DNA from: an uncultured Myxococcales bacterium
Lineage (GTDB): Bacteria; Myxococcota_A; UBA9042
Direction of reading: 5' to 3'
NCBI GenBank assembly: GCA_903850505.1
Contig: CAINLT010000196.1
Location: forward strand, 1 to 57,432
DNA length: 57,432 bases
The notes under the pieces are model-generated. The model did not search any database and was not told the origin of the DNA. It saw only the letters and a list, made by a program, of their open reading frames with translations. Each line of letters opens with the position of its first letter. Positions within the stretch are counted from its first letter, which is position 1. Both the position numbers and the translations under genes were made by a program. This document shows, in pieces, positions 46,498 to 56,000 of the stretch.

Positions 46498-48294
46498 TCA
46501 AGCCGCGCTTGCGTCAAAGACCTGCAGACAATTCCGCCCCGCGCGCTTGGCACCTTGCATGGCCGATTCCGCGTGCGTGAGCAGCATGGCCGCGTCCGTG
46601 TCGTCGTCCGGAAAGACGCTCACGCCCACGCTGAACGATGCCGGCACGGTCAGCTCGTCGACCCGCAGCGGCTCCTGCATCAGGTCCAGCAGCTTGGCCG
46701 CTTGGCCCGCGGCGCTCGCCTTGTCCGTGACGTCGGAAAGCAGGACCACGAATTCGTCGCCGCCAAACCGGCTCACCGTGTCGCTCCCGCGCACCGACGC
46801 GCGCAGGCGTTGCGCCACCGCGCGCAGGACGGCGTCCGCGGTCTCTTCGCCAAGCGCCAGGCTCAGTTCCTTGAAGGCGTCCAGGTCAATGAACACAACC
46901 GCGAAACGCGTGTGGCCGCGGCGCGCATCTTCGACCGCCTGGTCCAGCCGATCGTGCAGCAGCAGGCGGTTGGGCAGACCCGTGAGCGCGTCGTGATAGG
47001 CCAGACGCGTCATGCGAATCGCCTGCTCGCGCGCCTCGCTGACGTCATGGGCAACAACAACCGCGCCAGTCGACTCGCCTTCCGGGCCATGCAGCGACGA
47101 CAGCGTGTATTCCACCGCGAGCTGCGAGCCATCGCGCCGCAACAGCCACGCCGTGCGCTTGCCCGCGACCGGTTCCGTACCCGCAATCGCCGCACGCAAC
47201 AGCTCTGCCTCCGACTGCCCGGAAAACGCCCGCAGCGCCAGCACCGCCGCGATGGGCTGGCCCTGCGCCGCGGCTTGTGACCAGCCCGTCAGCTGCTCCG
47301 CGACGGGATTCAGGTAGCCCACGAGCCCGGCGGCGTCGGCCGTGATCACAGCCTCAGTAATGGCGCCCAGCGTGGTGCGCGCCGTTTCCTTCTCGGCAAA
47401 GAGCGCATTCTCGATCAAGCGACGCTCGGTGATATCTATGAACATCACAAAGAAACCGCGCACTTCGCCGTTGGCGAAATCCGGAATATACGTCGCTTGC
47501 GAGTAATGCAACTTTCCGTCAGGTCCCACCTGTTCCCGGTAGAACACCTGCGACTCGCCACGCAGCGCCGCCTCAATCCGCGGCAGGTTCAGCGCGTACA
47601 TCTGTTCGCCGATCACGTCGCGAATGTGCATCCCGCGAATGACCTCGGGCTTCAGGCCAAACCATTGAAAGTACAACTTGTTGGCATGGCGGTTGCGCAG
47701 GTTCTTGTCCCAATAGCCAATCATCGCTGGCATGTGGTCCAGCACGGCGACGATTTCCTCGGTCAGCCGCTTGCGCTCCAACTCCGCTGCCTCGAGCTCG
47801 AGGCTCCGCCGCCGCAGCGCCAGCAGTGCGATGGCCTGCCGGGCGAGCATTTCCAGCAGCCGCTGGTGCTCGGCCGTCAGTTCACGCGGCTGCCGGTCGA
47901 TGGCGCACAGCGTCCCCAGGGCCTGGCCTTCCGGCGTCTGCAGCGGCACGCCCGCATAGAACCGCACGTGCGGATCACCCGTCACCAGCGGGTTGTCGGC
48001 AAAACGCGCATCCGCCAACGCGTCGGGCACAATCAGGGTCGCTTTCGCGGCAACCGCATGACCGCAGAACGACACGTCGCGCGGCGTCTCCGACACATTA
48101 AGACCGTGGCGCGCCTTGAACCACTGGCGGTCCGCCGCGACGATCGAGATCAGCACAATCGGCATGTCCAGGATGTGCGCCGCGATTTCCGTCAGCGCGT
48201 CGAACTCGCGATCCGGCACAGTGTCGAGGATCTGATAGCGCGCCAAAGCGCGGAGGCGCGCGTCTTCATCATCCGGCAGGGGTGCAGGCAACAT
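46498..48294 (-). CDS. GAF-PAS-PAS-GGDEF signalling protein with degenerate substrate pocket
   Basis: GAF (LDMPIVLISIVAADRQWFKARHGL...); PAS segments (VLDHMPAMIGYWDKNLR..., AITEAVITADAAGLVGYLNPVAEQLTGW); GGDEF RGSDTVSRFGGDEFVVLL. Confidence 0.9.
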   Translation of the reverse strand: MLPAPLPDDEDARLRALARYQILDTVPDREFDALTEIAAHILDMPIVLISIVAADRQWFKARHGLNVSETPRDVSFCGHAVAAKATLIVPDALADARFADNPLVTGDPHVRFYAGVPLQTPEGQALGTLCAIDRQPRELTAEHQRLLEMLARQAIALLALRRRSLELEAAELERKRLTEEIVAVLDHMPAMIGYWDKNLRNRHANKLYFQWFGLKPEVIRGMHIRDVIGEQMYALNLPRIEAALRGESQVFYREQVGPDGKLHYSQATYIPDFANGEVRGFFVMFIDITERRLIENALFAEKETARTTLGAITEAVITADAAGLVGYLNPVAEQLTGWSQAAAQGQPIAAVLALRAFSGQSEAELLRAAIAGTEPVAGKRTAWLLRRDGSQLAVEYTLSSLHGPEGESTGAVVVAHDVSEAREQAIRMTRLAYHDALTGLPNRLLLHDRLDQAVEDARRGHTRFAVVFIDLDAFKELSLALGEETADAVLRAVAQRLRASVRGSDTVSRFGGDEFVVLLSDVTDKASAAGQAAKLLDLMQEPLRVDELTVPASFSVGVSVFPDDDTDAAMLLTHAESAMQGAKRAGRNCLQVFDASAA

Positions 48295-48370
48295 CCACTC
48301 ACCTCAGCGGAATTGCGCCGCATCGCGCGAAGAGTCTAGCGGGTACGACACGTCTGGCAAATGACGCGCC

Positions 48371-49912
48371 TCAAGGAATGCTGGTCGTCCCTTCCATCGA
48401 CGTCAGCGTGTTCCTGACGCACAGCTTCCAGTGCGTCGCCTCGTAGCCCGCGCGCATCTGCTGGATGATTTGCGGCCGCGCCTTGCCGATCGGCAGGCCG
48501 GCGTCGAGGATCTCGACCTGATCGGCCTTCAGGCTCTTGATGCGGCTGCAGCGGTCATCCAGGAGCGGCATCACGCACTTCAGGCCCGCACCTTGCGCGA
48601 TGAGGAACCGGAACACGTCATCGTCGCGGATGAACGCCTCGCGATTGAGCGCCGCACCGCAGCCCGGGGCCTTCTGCGCGGCGATCTCGCTGTTCAGCCA
48701 GCGCGCGACAAACAGGTTGGCGAGGCTGTCGCTGGCGAATTGCACGGCGTTGTCGCCGGAAATTGGCCGAAACAGCGCGGACTGAAAGACATTTTCGCAC
48801 ACCCGCTGGCGATTCTCCGCGGACGTGGGCGCGCCCGCATCGACGACCGCCTCGCAGTCGGCCATGTCCAGCCGCATCACCGCGCTTTCCTTGCGCTTCA
48901 TCTGCGCCGCCACCAGTCGATCCACGAGGCCCAACGCCTGCTCTTCGTTCCAGCCCAGCTCGCGCAGCTCCTTGGTCAAGCGCGCCCCCACGAGCGCCTC
49001 GTGCACGCGCGCGCGGCTGACGATGAGATCGGATTTCGGGTCCAGCGTCTTCTTGTGGAACTCCACGAGCGTCTTGATGTCGCCAAAGCTCGCCAAGTAC
49101 GGATACGCGCACGTCGCGCCAACCGCCGCTTGGGCGTCCAGGCCATAGCGGTGCAGGAACTGCAGGAATTGCCCACGCTCCGCCGCGTCCTTCACCGCTT
49201 GGCCAATGAAGGCGTCCGTTTCCGGGCACTGCAGCGGCTGGATCGCCCAGCGCGCGTCCACCGGGGTGAAACCATAGTCGGCGTCGAGCACCGGCGGCCG
49301 CGCCAAGAGCACAAACTGCGCGTTGGGCAGCTGGGCGACCGCTTCCTGGAGCGCCAGCAGCACGACGTTGCGCCGCGCGATCTCCACCTCGTCCAGGCCG
49401 TCGAGCAGGAACAGCGCGTGGCCGCTGGCCATCTCCTGGACAAACGCCGGCACGTCCGGCCCGGCTTCAACCTGCACCGCGCGCAGGAGTGGATTGCCCG
49501 CCGCAACCGGCTTGGCCGCTTCCTTGGCATCCACGAGGAATACCGGCATCTTGCCGCACAGCTGACCGCGCAGGGACTCCGCCAGCCGGGTCTTGCCCAG
49601 ACCGCCGCGGGCGAAAATCGACGCGCGTTTGACCTCGCCCTTGGCCAGCACCGCCACCAACTGCGCTTCCGTCAGCACGGTCTCGGCGTGGCCAGGCCAC
49701 TGCGTCACGCTCAGGGACAGCGGCGTGTAGTTGCCCTGCGCCAGCTCAAACCGCTGCTTGCCCGCGTTGAAGTTGCATTTCTTCTCATAGGCGCTCGCCT
49801 GCGCGCTCCGGGGACCGCCCGCGACCTGCTCAGCCCCGCCGCCACACGCCATCTGGGCCCCGAGCGCCATCACCAGCGCCGTGCGCTGCCCCAACCGCTG
49901 GATCGTCGTCAT
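48371..49912 (-). CDS. NACHT/STAND-type P-loop NTPase with N-terminal export (lipoprotein-like) signal
   Basis: N-terminus MTTIQRLGQRTALVMALGAQMACGGGAEQ. Walker A ARGGLGKTRL; NACHT-like Walker B HALFLLDGLDEVE; FVLLARPPVLD; WAIQPLQCPETDAFI; downstream VQFASDSLANLFVARWL. Confidence 0.8.
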   Translation of the reverse strand: MTTIQRLGQRTALVMALGAQMACGGGAEQVAGGPRSAQASAYEKKCNFNAGKQRFELAQGNYTPLSLSVTQWPGHAETVLTEAQLVAVLAKGEVKRASIFARGGLGKTRLAESLRGQLCGKMPVFLVDAKEAAKPVAAGNPLLRAVQVEAGPDVPAFVQEMASGHALFLLDGLDEVEIARRNVVLLALQEAVAQLPNAQFVLLARPPVLDADYGFTPVDARWAIQPLQCPETDAFIGQAVKDAAERGQFLQFLHRYGLDAQAAVGATCAYPYLASFGDIKTLVEFHKKTLDPKSDLIVSRARVHEALVGARLTKELRELGWNEEQALGLVDRLVAAQMKRKESAVMRLDMADCEAVVDAGAPTSAENRQRVCENVFQSALFRPISGDNAVQFASDSLANLFVARWLNSEIAAQKAPGCGAALNREAFIRDDDVFRFLIAQGAGLKCVMPLLDDRCSRIKSLKADQVEILDAGLPIGKARPQIIQQMRAGYEATHWKLCVRNTLTSMEGTTSIP

Positions 49913-49933
49913 GTGCTGCCTCGCGAATCGGTG

Positions 49934-50983
49934 CTAAAGCCGCACGTCGATGTGCGCACTCCCGCGCATCTCTTCGAGCCACGACTTGTAGAGCTTGGTG
50001 AACTGCTCTTCCTGCAGCCGCGCGCGGACGTAGTCCGTCAGGACTTGCTTGTCCTTGACCGGCACGCGGCGCCGCTCGATGAACTGGATGATGTGGAAAC
50101 CGTACGGCGTCTGCACGACCGTGGAGATCTCGCCCGGCTGCAGCGACCACAGCTTGTTGCCAAACGTCGGGTCCAGCGTCCAGCGCTTCTGCCAGCCCAG
50201 GTCGCCGTGGCCCTCGGACGTCGCCGAGTCGTCATTGCACTCTTCCGCGACCTCATCCCACGCTTTCTTGTGCACCGCGACGTCGTCGTAGCAATGCCAC
50301 GCGCGATCGCGCAATTCCGTCACGCGCTGCGGATTGGCGTCGTCCGGCACGCCGATCAGCATGTGCCGCGAGTGCACTTCGTCCTCAAACTGCCCGCCGC
50401 CGTACTCCTGATCAATGATCCGGTTCACTTCGTCATCGGTCACCCGCAGCTTGCCGGCGATCTTGGCCCGCAACATCTGGACGCGCACCATCTCCGTGCG
50501 CACGTGTTGGCGGTACGCCGCCGTCGTCGGGAAGCCCATGTTGCGCACGATGTCCTCGAACTCGTCCGCGGACTTGTGCATCCGCTTGCGCGTCTGGTCG
50601 ATCTGGCCATCGACTTCGCCGTCGCTGACCACGAGCCCGAGATCCTTGGCCGCTTTTGCGACGAGCGCGTTGTCGATCAGCGTGTCCAGCGTCTGTTTGC
50701 GCAGCGCGTCGGCACTGCGCGGCTCCGCCGACGGCACCGGGTCATTGCCACCGCGCGTCTGGCCCATGGCGCGGCGCAGCTCGCTTTGGAGGATCGCCGT
50801 GTCGCCCACGGTCGCGACCACGCCGTCAACCTCATGGTAACCCTGCGGCAGCGTCGCGCGGCGCGGCGCCAGGACCGGCTTGGGCGGCGGCACAATCACT
50901 TCGGTCGGCTTGGGCGCAGGATCCGCCGCCAGCGCGACGGTCGGCACGGCCAGCAGCGCCAGCACGAAAAACGGTTTCAGCAT
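49934..50983 (-). CDS. surA: SurA-like periplasmic peptidyl-prolyl isomerase
   Basis: Signal MLKPFFVLALLAVPTVALA; VDGVVATVGDTAILQSELRRA; parvulin segment HSRHMLIGVPDDANPQRVTELRDRA...GDLGWQKRWTLDPTFGNKLWSLQPGEISTVVQTPYGFHIIQFIERR. Confidence 0.9.
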   Translation of the reverse strand: MLKPFFVLALLAVPTVALAADPAPKPTEVIVPPPKPVLAPRRATLPQGYHEVDGVVATVGDTAILQSELRRAMGQTRGGNDPVPSAEPRSADALRKQTLDTLIDNALVAKAAKDLGLVVSDGEVDGQIDQTRKRMHKSADEFEDIVRNMGFPTTAAYRQHVRTEMVRVQMLRAKIAGKLRVTDDEVNRIIDQEYGGGQFEDEVHSRHMLIGVPDDANPQRVTELRDRAWHCYDDVAVHKKAWDEVAEECNDDSATSEGHGDLGWQKRWTLDPTFGNKLWSLQPGEISTVVQTPYGFHIIQFIERRRVPVKDKQVLTDYVRARLQEEQFTKLYKSWLEEMRGSAHIDVRL

Positions 50984-50986
50984 CAG

Positions 50987-52102
50987 CTACAGCTCAGAAG
51001 GCGTCGGATCCGCCGGTTGCTTGTTGTTCGACAGGCCCGGCGGCAAATCGCCCTGCCCCGGCATACCCTTGCCCTTGACCGGCAGCGGCGTCACCGGCAG
51101 CTGCCCCAGCGCGTCTTCATTGAGTTCGATCTTGGCCGCGGCGCGCAACGCGTCCACCAGCTTCTGGCGCTTGAGATCGCGCTCGCGCTTGACCAGCCGC
51201 GTGCGAATCGCTTCCTTCACGTCCGCAAAAGGCTTGTCGACCGCCGGCACCTTGGACGTCACCATCAGCACGTGCCAGCCCTGCGGCGACTGCACGGGCG
51301 TGCCAATGGTGAAAATCTCGCGGTTCATCGCGGCTTCAATCACCTCCGCCGGCACGCGCGCGAGGCGCTCCAGATCCGCGGGCGTCGCGCCTTGCAGCGG
51401 CGCTTTGGACACCAGGCCAAGGGAGCCAAGATACGGAATGGTCGCCTGATCCAGGGACAGCCGACCGACGTAATCGTTCCACGCCACGACCAGCTTGGCC
51501 GACGCGCCTTCCGACGCCGACCGCAGCTCCTTGGCAATCCGCTCCGCCGTCGCGGCGTCCTTGACGAGGATGTGGCTGACTTCCACCTGATCCGGCTTGT
51601 GGTACAGCCCGGGATTCGCGTCGTAATACGCCTTCAAATCCGCGTCCGTCAGCGACTCCGGCTTGACTGCGTCCACGGCCGCGTCCGCCAGGAACTTGCG
51701 GATCATCGCCTGCTTGGCGGCTTCCAGCACTTCCGGATCGCTCGCCAGCCCGCGCCGCGCCGCTTCCGCAGCCAGCAACTCAAACTGCACCAAGCTCGTC
51801 AGGTATTCCTTGCGCTTCTGCGGGCTTGCGAACTGGCTGCGCACCACCGCGGGCTCGCGCGCCAGCCGCGCCTCGATCTCACCCAGCGTGATCGTGTGCT
51901 CGCCGATTTTTGCGACGACAACCGCGCGCTGCTCCGGCGTCAGCTGGGAATCGTCCGTCGAGATCTTGGCCTTGGGCACCTGCTCAACGGTGGCCTGCAG
52001 CGCCTTGTCGGTGATGCCGGGCCCGGACGGATTGGGCCGCGCCGGCTTGCCGCAACCGACAAACACGAGAAGAAGGGGCAAAATGGCAAAGTGAAAGCGC
52101 AT
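50987..52102 (-). CDS. PpiC-like parvulin lipoprotein
   Basis: RBS GGAGG; MRFHFAILPLLLVFVGCGKPARP lipobox; VEVSHILVKDAATAERIAKELRS...GWHVLMVTSKVPA. Confidence 0.88.
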   Translation of the reverse strand: MRFHFAILPLLLVFVGCGKPARPNPSGPGITDKALQATVEQVPKAKISTDDSQLTPEQRAVVVAKIGEHTITLGEIEARLAREPAVVRSQFASPQKRKEYLTSLVQFELLAAEAARRGLASDPEVLEAAKQAMIRKFLADAAVDAVKPESLTDADLKAYYDANPGLYHKPDQVEVSHILVKDAATAERIAKELRSASEGASAKLVVAWNDYVGRLSLDQATIPYLGSLGLVSKAPLQGATPADLERLARVPAEVIEAAMNREIFTIGTPVQSPQGWHVLMVTSKVPAVDKPFADVKEAIRTRLVKRERDLKRQKLVDALRAAAKIELNEDALGQLPVTPLPVKGKGMPGQGDLPPGLSNNKQPADPTPSEL

Positions 52103-52246
52103 GCAAACCTCCGCCCAAAGGGACGGCGGGTGTGTTTTGGCAGGTTTGGGCGCGCGGCGCAACAACTGACGCCGCGCCCGCGCGCAACTCTTGACACGAT
52201 CCGCCTCACGGCCCAGCCTGACCGCGCCCGGGCCGTCGCCCGCCTG

Positions 52247-53059
52247 ATGCCCATGCCACGCCCGACTCGCTGCTCCCGTCCATTGCTGTTGCTCCTGCTT
52301 GCCGCGTTGACCGCGTGTGGGCAGAAGTCCAAGCCTGTCGCGGTGCCCGCCGAGCTGAGCGCCATCGCCCAGTGGCTGCACGACAATCCCTACCAAGCCG
52401 CGCCCAAGGAAGCCAAGGCGCCACCGCCCGTGCGGGTGCTGACGCTGTCCGATGGTGGCGCGGCTGCGGTGCGGCAGGCGGGTGGTGAGCCGTTCCAGGA
52501 GGCGCAAGGCCAGGCGTGGCTGCTGGCGCGCGACGTCACCGCGCTGATGGCGGGAATGGAGCAAGAAGGGCTGCATTATCTCCTGACGCCGGAGCCCGAC
52601 CTGCGCGATGCGCCGACGCTGCTGGCCGACAAAGCGACGCTCGTCCCGTCCGTCCTGCGGCACCTGCAAACGGTGTACGGCACGGGCACGCGCGATCAGG
52701 CGTGCGTGAATCGCCTCCAGTTGGTCGCGGCTTCTCCGGCGATCCACGATCTGGGCGGCCGCCACCTGCCCGCGGCGCTGCTGTTCCGGCGCGTGCCCGG
52801 CGCGCTGCTGCGGATGACCAAGCTGGTGCCGGGCATTCCGGTGCGCGTGGAGACGACCCGCGCGTTCGCCGGTCAGGTGTTCGTGTTCGACTGCCAGACG
52901 CGTGCGGACGCCAACGGCATGCTGGAAATGCGCTTTCCGTACGCGTCGCTGCCCGATCGCCCGGTCAAGATGTGGACGGCGGTCAGCAAGGGCGGCGACG
53001 TCGTTGAGATCTCAGCGGACGCGGTCACGCAGGGCAAGATCGTCGATCTGACGCAGTAA
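52247..53059 (+). CDS. Lipoprotein of unknown function
   Basis: MPMPRPTRCSRPLLLLLLAALTACGQKS lipobox; this is the real C-terminal part of the artefactual 48431..53059 ORF. Confidence 0.75.
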   Translation: MPMPRPTRCSRPLLLLLLAALTACGQKSKPVAVPAELSAIAQWLHDNPYQAAPKEAKAPPPVRVLTLSDGGAAAVRQAGGEPFQEAQGQAWLLARDVTALMAGMEQEGLHYLLTPEPDLRDAPTLLADKATLVPSVLRHLQTVYGTGTRDQACVNRLQLVAASPAIHDLGGRHLPAALLFRRVPGALLRMTKLVPGIPVRVETTRAFAGQVFVFDCQTRADANGMLEMRFPYASLPDRPVKMWTAVSKGGDVVEISADAVTQGKIVDLTQ

Positions 53060-56000
53060 TCAGCGCCGCGAAATGATCCGCAGCCGCCCGGAATTGCGCG
53101 GATCAACCGCCAACTGCCGCGGCGCGTCGGGCTCCGGCATCACGTCAATGACCACATCTGCCGGGTTCTCCGCCCACTTGCGCAGCGTCCGCAGCAGGTC
53201 CTTGGTCGCCTGCACCGGCGCTTCCTGCTCGCGCGGCGTCAGCACCTTGGTCAGCACCATGTCCGGCGTCAGGCGGTACAGCGACCCGCGCACGTTCACC
53301 AGCGGCAGCAGCGTCTCCGGCTGCAGCTTGCCGCGCTCATGCAGCGTCAACGCCACCGCCGCCGGACCTTGCTCCACTTTCTGCACGCCCAGCGCGATCG
53401 CCAACACGCGGAGCTCCAGCGTCTCAAACAGCGCCAGCGCGGGCGGCGGCAGGCGGCCATAGCGATCGACCACGCCGCGCATCGCCATGTCCAGCTCTTC
53501 CTCGTTGCGCACGCCCGCCAGCCGCTTGTAGGCCGCCAGCCGCTGCGTCGGGTCCGGCACGTAGGTCTCCGGCAGGAACGCCGTCAGCGTCACCTTGATC
53601 TCCGGATCCACCGGCGCGCCCAGATCCTCGCCGCGGATCTCCTGCACCGCCTCTTCCAGCAGTTTCACGTACAGCTCGTAGCCGATCTCCGCGATGTGGC
53701 CGGTCTGCTCCTCGCCCAGCAGGTTGCCCGCGCCGCGGATCTCCAGGTCGTGGCTGGCGATCTGCACGCCCGAGCCCAGCTCAGAGAACCGCTCCAGCAC
53801 CGCCACGCGCCGCGCGCCGTCGGTCGTCATCCGCTCGCGCTCCGGCACGGTCAGGTAGCACCACGCGCGCACGCTCGATCGCCCCACGCGTCCGCGCAGC
53901 TGGTACAACTGCGCGAGGCCAAACGTGTCGGCGCGCTCGATGAACATCGTGTTGGCGTTGGGAATGTCCAGACCGGATTCGATGATCGTCGTGGAAATCA
54001 AGACGTTGCACTCGCGGCGCATGAACCGCAGCATCGCGTCTTCCAGCTCGCCTTCATCCATCTGACCGTGCGCGACAACGGGCTTGACACTCGGCACCAG
54101 CGACTTCAGGTGCTCCGCGATCTCCGGCAGCCGCGCGATGCGGTTGCACACGTAGAACGCCTGACCGCCGCGGTTCAACTCGCGTTCCAGCGCTTCCTGC
54201 AGCACGTCATCGGCGCCGCGGCAGACGATCGTGCGCACGGACTTGCGGTTCTCCGGCGGCGTCGCGATGAGCGACAGATCGCGCAAACCCAGCGTCGCCA
54301 GCTGCAGCGTGCGCGGAATCGGCGTCGCGGACATCGTCATGCAGTCGATGTTGGTCCGCCATTTCTTGATCGCCTCCTTGTGCGTCACGCCAAAGCGGTG
54401 CTCCTCGTCGATGATCAGCAGGCCCAAATCCCGGAAATTGACGTCCTTGGACAACAGCCGGTGCGTGCCGACGATGATGTCGATTTCACCCTTGCCCAGC
54501 GCCTCGATCGTCTCCCGCTGCTCCGCCGCGCTCAGGAACCGCGAGAGCGACGCCACGCGAATCGGCAGGCCTTGGCAGCGCTCCGCAAACGTCAGCCGAT
54601 GCTGTTCAGCGAGCACGGTCGTCGGCGCGAGCACCACCACCTGCTTGCCGTCCAGCGCGACCTTGACCGCGCCGCGGATCGCGACCTCCGTCTTGCCGTA
54701 GCCCACGTCGCCGCAGACCAGCCGATCCATCGGCCGCGGCAGGCTGAGGTCAATCAGCAGATCGTCGATCGCGCGTTGCTGATCGGGCGTCTCTTCCCAA
54801 GGGAACGACGCCTCCCACTCGCGGTACACTTCATCGGGCGGCGAAAACGCGTGCCCCGGCCGCGCCGCGCGCTCCGCATACAGCCGCACCAGCTCCTGCG
54901 CCGCTTCCGCCACCGCCTTCTTGGCGCGCTTCTTGGCCTTCAGCCAGCGGTCGTGACCGAGCCGATCCAGGTGCGGCGAAGCGTCCTCGCCCGACACGAA
55001 CTTCTGCACGCGCTCCAGGCTCGTCACCGGCACGTACAGCCGCTGGTCTTCCTTGTAGATGATCAGCAGGAAGTCCTGCTCGATGCCGCCCGCCGCCATG
55101 CGCTGCAAACCGACGTACCGGCCGATGCCGTGGTCCACGTGGACGATGTAGTCGCCCTCGTTCAGCTCCGCCATGTCGCGAATGAATTGGCCCGCCGAGC
55201 GCTTCTTGCGCAGCGACTCCGGCTTGTGCGTCTTGTGGCCAAAAATCTCGTCTTCATCGATGACGACGAGCTTCAGCGCCTCGATGTGATAGCCCTCGCC
55301 CGACCCGCCGAGCACGAGCAGCGCGTCCAGATCCTTGCGCAGCCGCAGCGTCGGCATGTCCGCGGGGCGCAGCGGCCCCTGATGGAACTCGCTGCCGATG
55401 CCGTAGTGCCGCAGGATCGTCGCCAGCCGCTCGCGCCCACCTTCCGAGTGCGCGGCGATGACCACCAGCTCCTGCAGCTTGCGCGCGAGGCGAATGCGCT
55501 GGACCAACGGCCGCAGCCCTTCATCGCGACCGCGGGCCTCGTGCAGCTCGCGCGTCACGTCGCGGTTGTTGCCCACGTCCAGCTGGAACGTCGGCACCGT
55601 GCGGCCTTCCTCAAAGATCGCAAACGGCCGCACGTAGAGCTGCGTATGCGCCTGCAGCTGGAGCCGCACTTCCGCCGGCGAGGCCGCCAACTGCTCGGGC
55701 GGATAGCACAGCCGATGCGCGGCCTGCGCCTCGCCGTACTGGAGCCGCAGCTGCTGCCACGCCGCGTCCATGGCCTGAAAACAGGCGTCCGGCTGGTCCA
55801 TGACCACGACCGGCGACGCGCTGCCCACCAGCGGCGCCAACTGCAGGATCGTCGCCTGATCCGGCGTGATGCCCGCGCGCAGCGCTTCCAGCCCGGGCAC
55901 CACGTGGCCGGCGCGCAATTCATCCAGGATCGACCGCAGCTCCACGTTGCCGACGTCGTGCAAATCCGCAAGATCCGTCAGGTTCTTGCCTGCCAGCGGC

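Noticed and set aside
48371-49912. Avs/STAND anti-phage defence gene
   Set aside because: No fused effector or sensor repeats, no neighbouring defence genes, and the export signal argues against a standard cytoplasmic Avs role.
48431-52246. N-terminal about 1270 residues of the 1542-aa plus ORF 48431..53059
   Set aside because: Antisense to NACHT, SurA and PpiC genes; only the segment from 52247 (lipoprotein signal onward) is credible.
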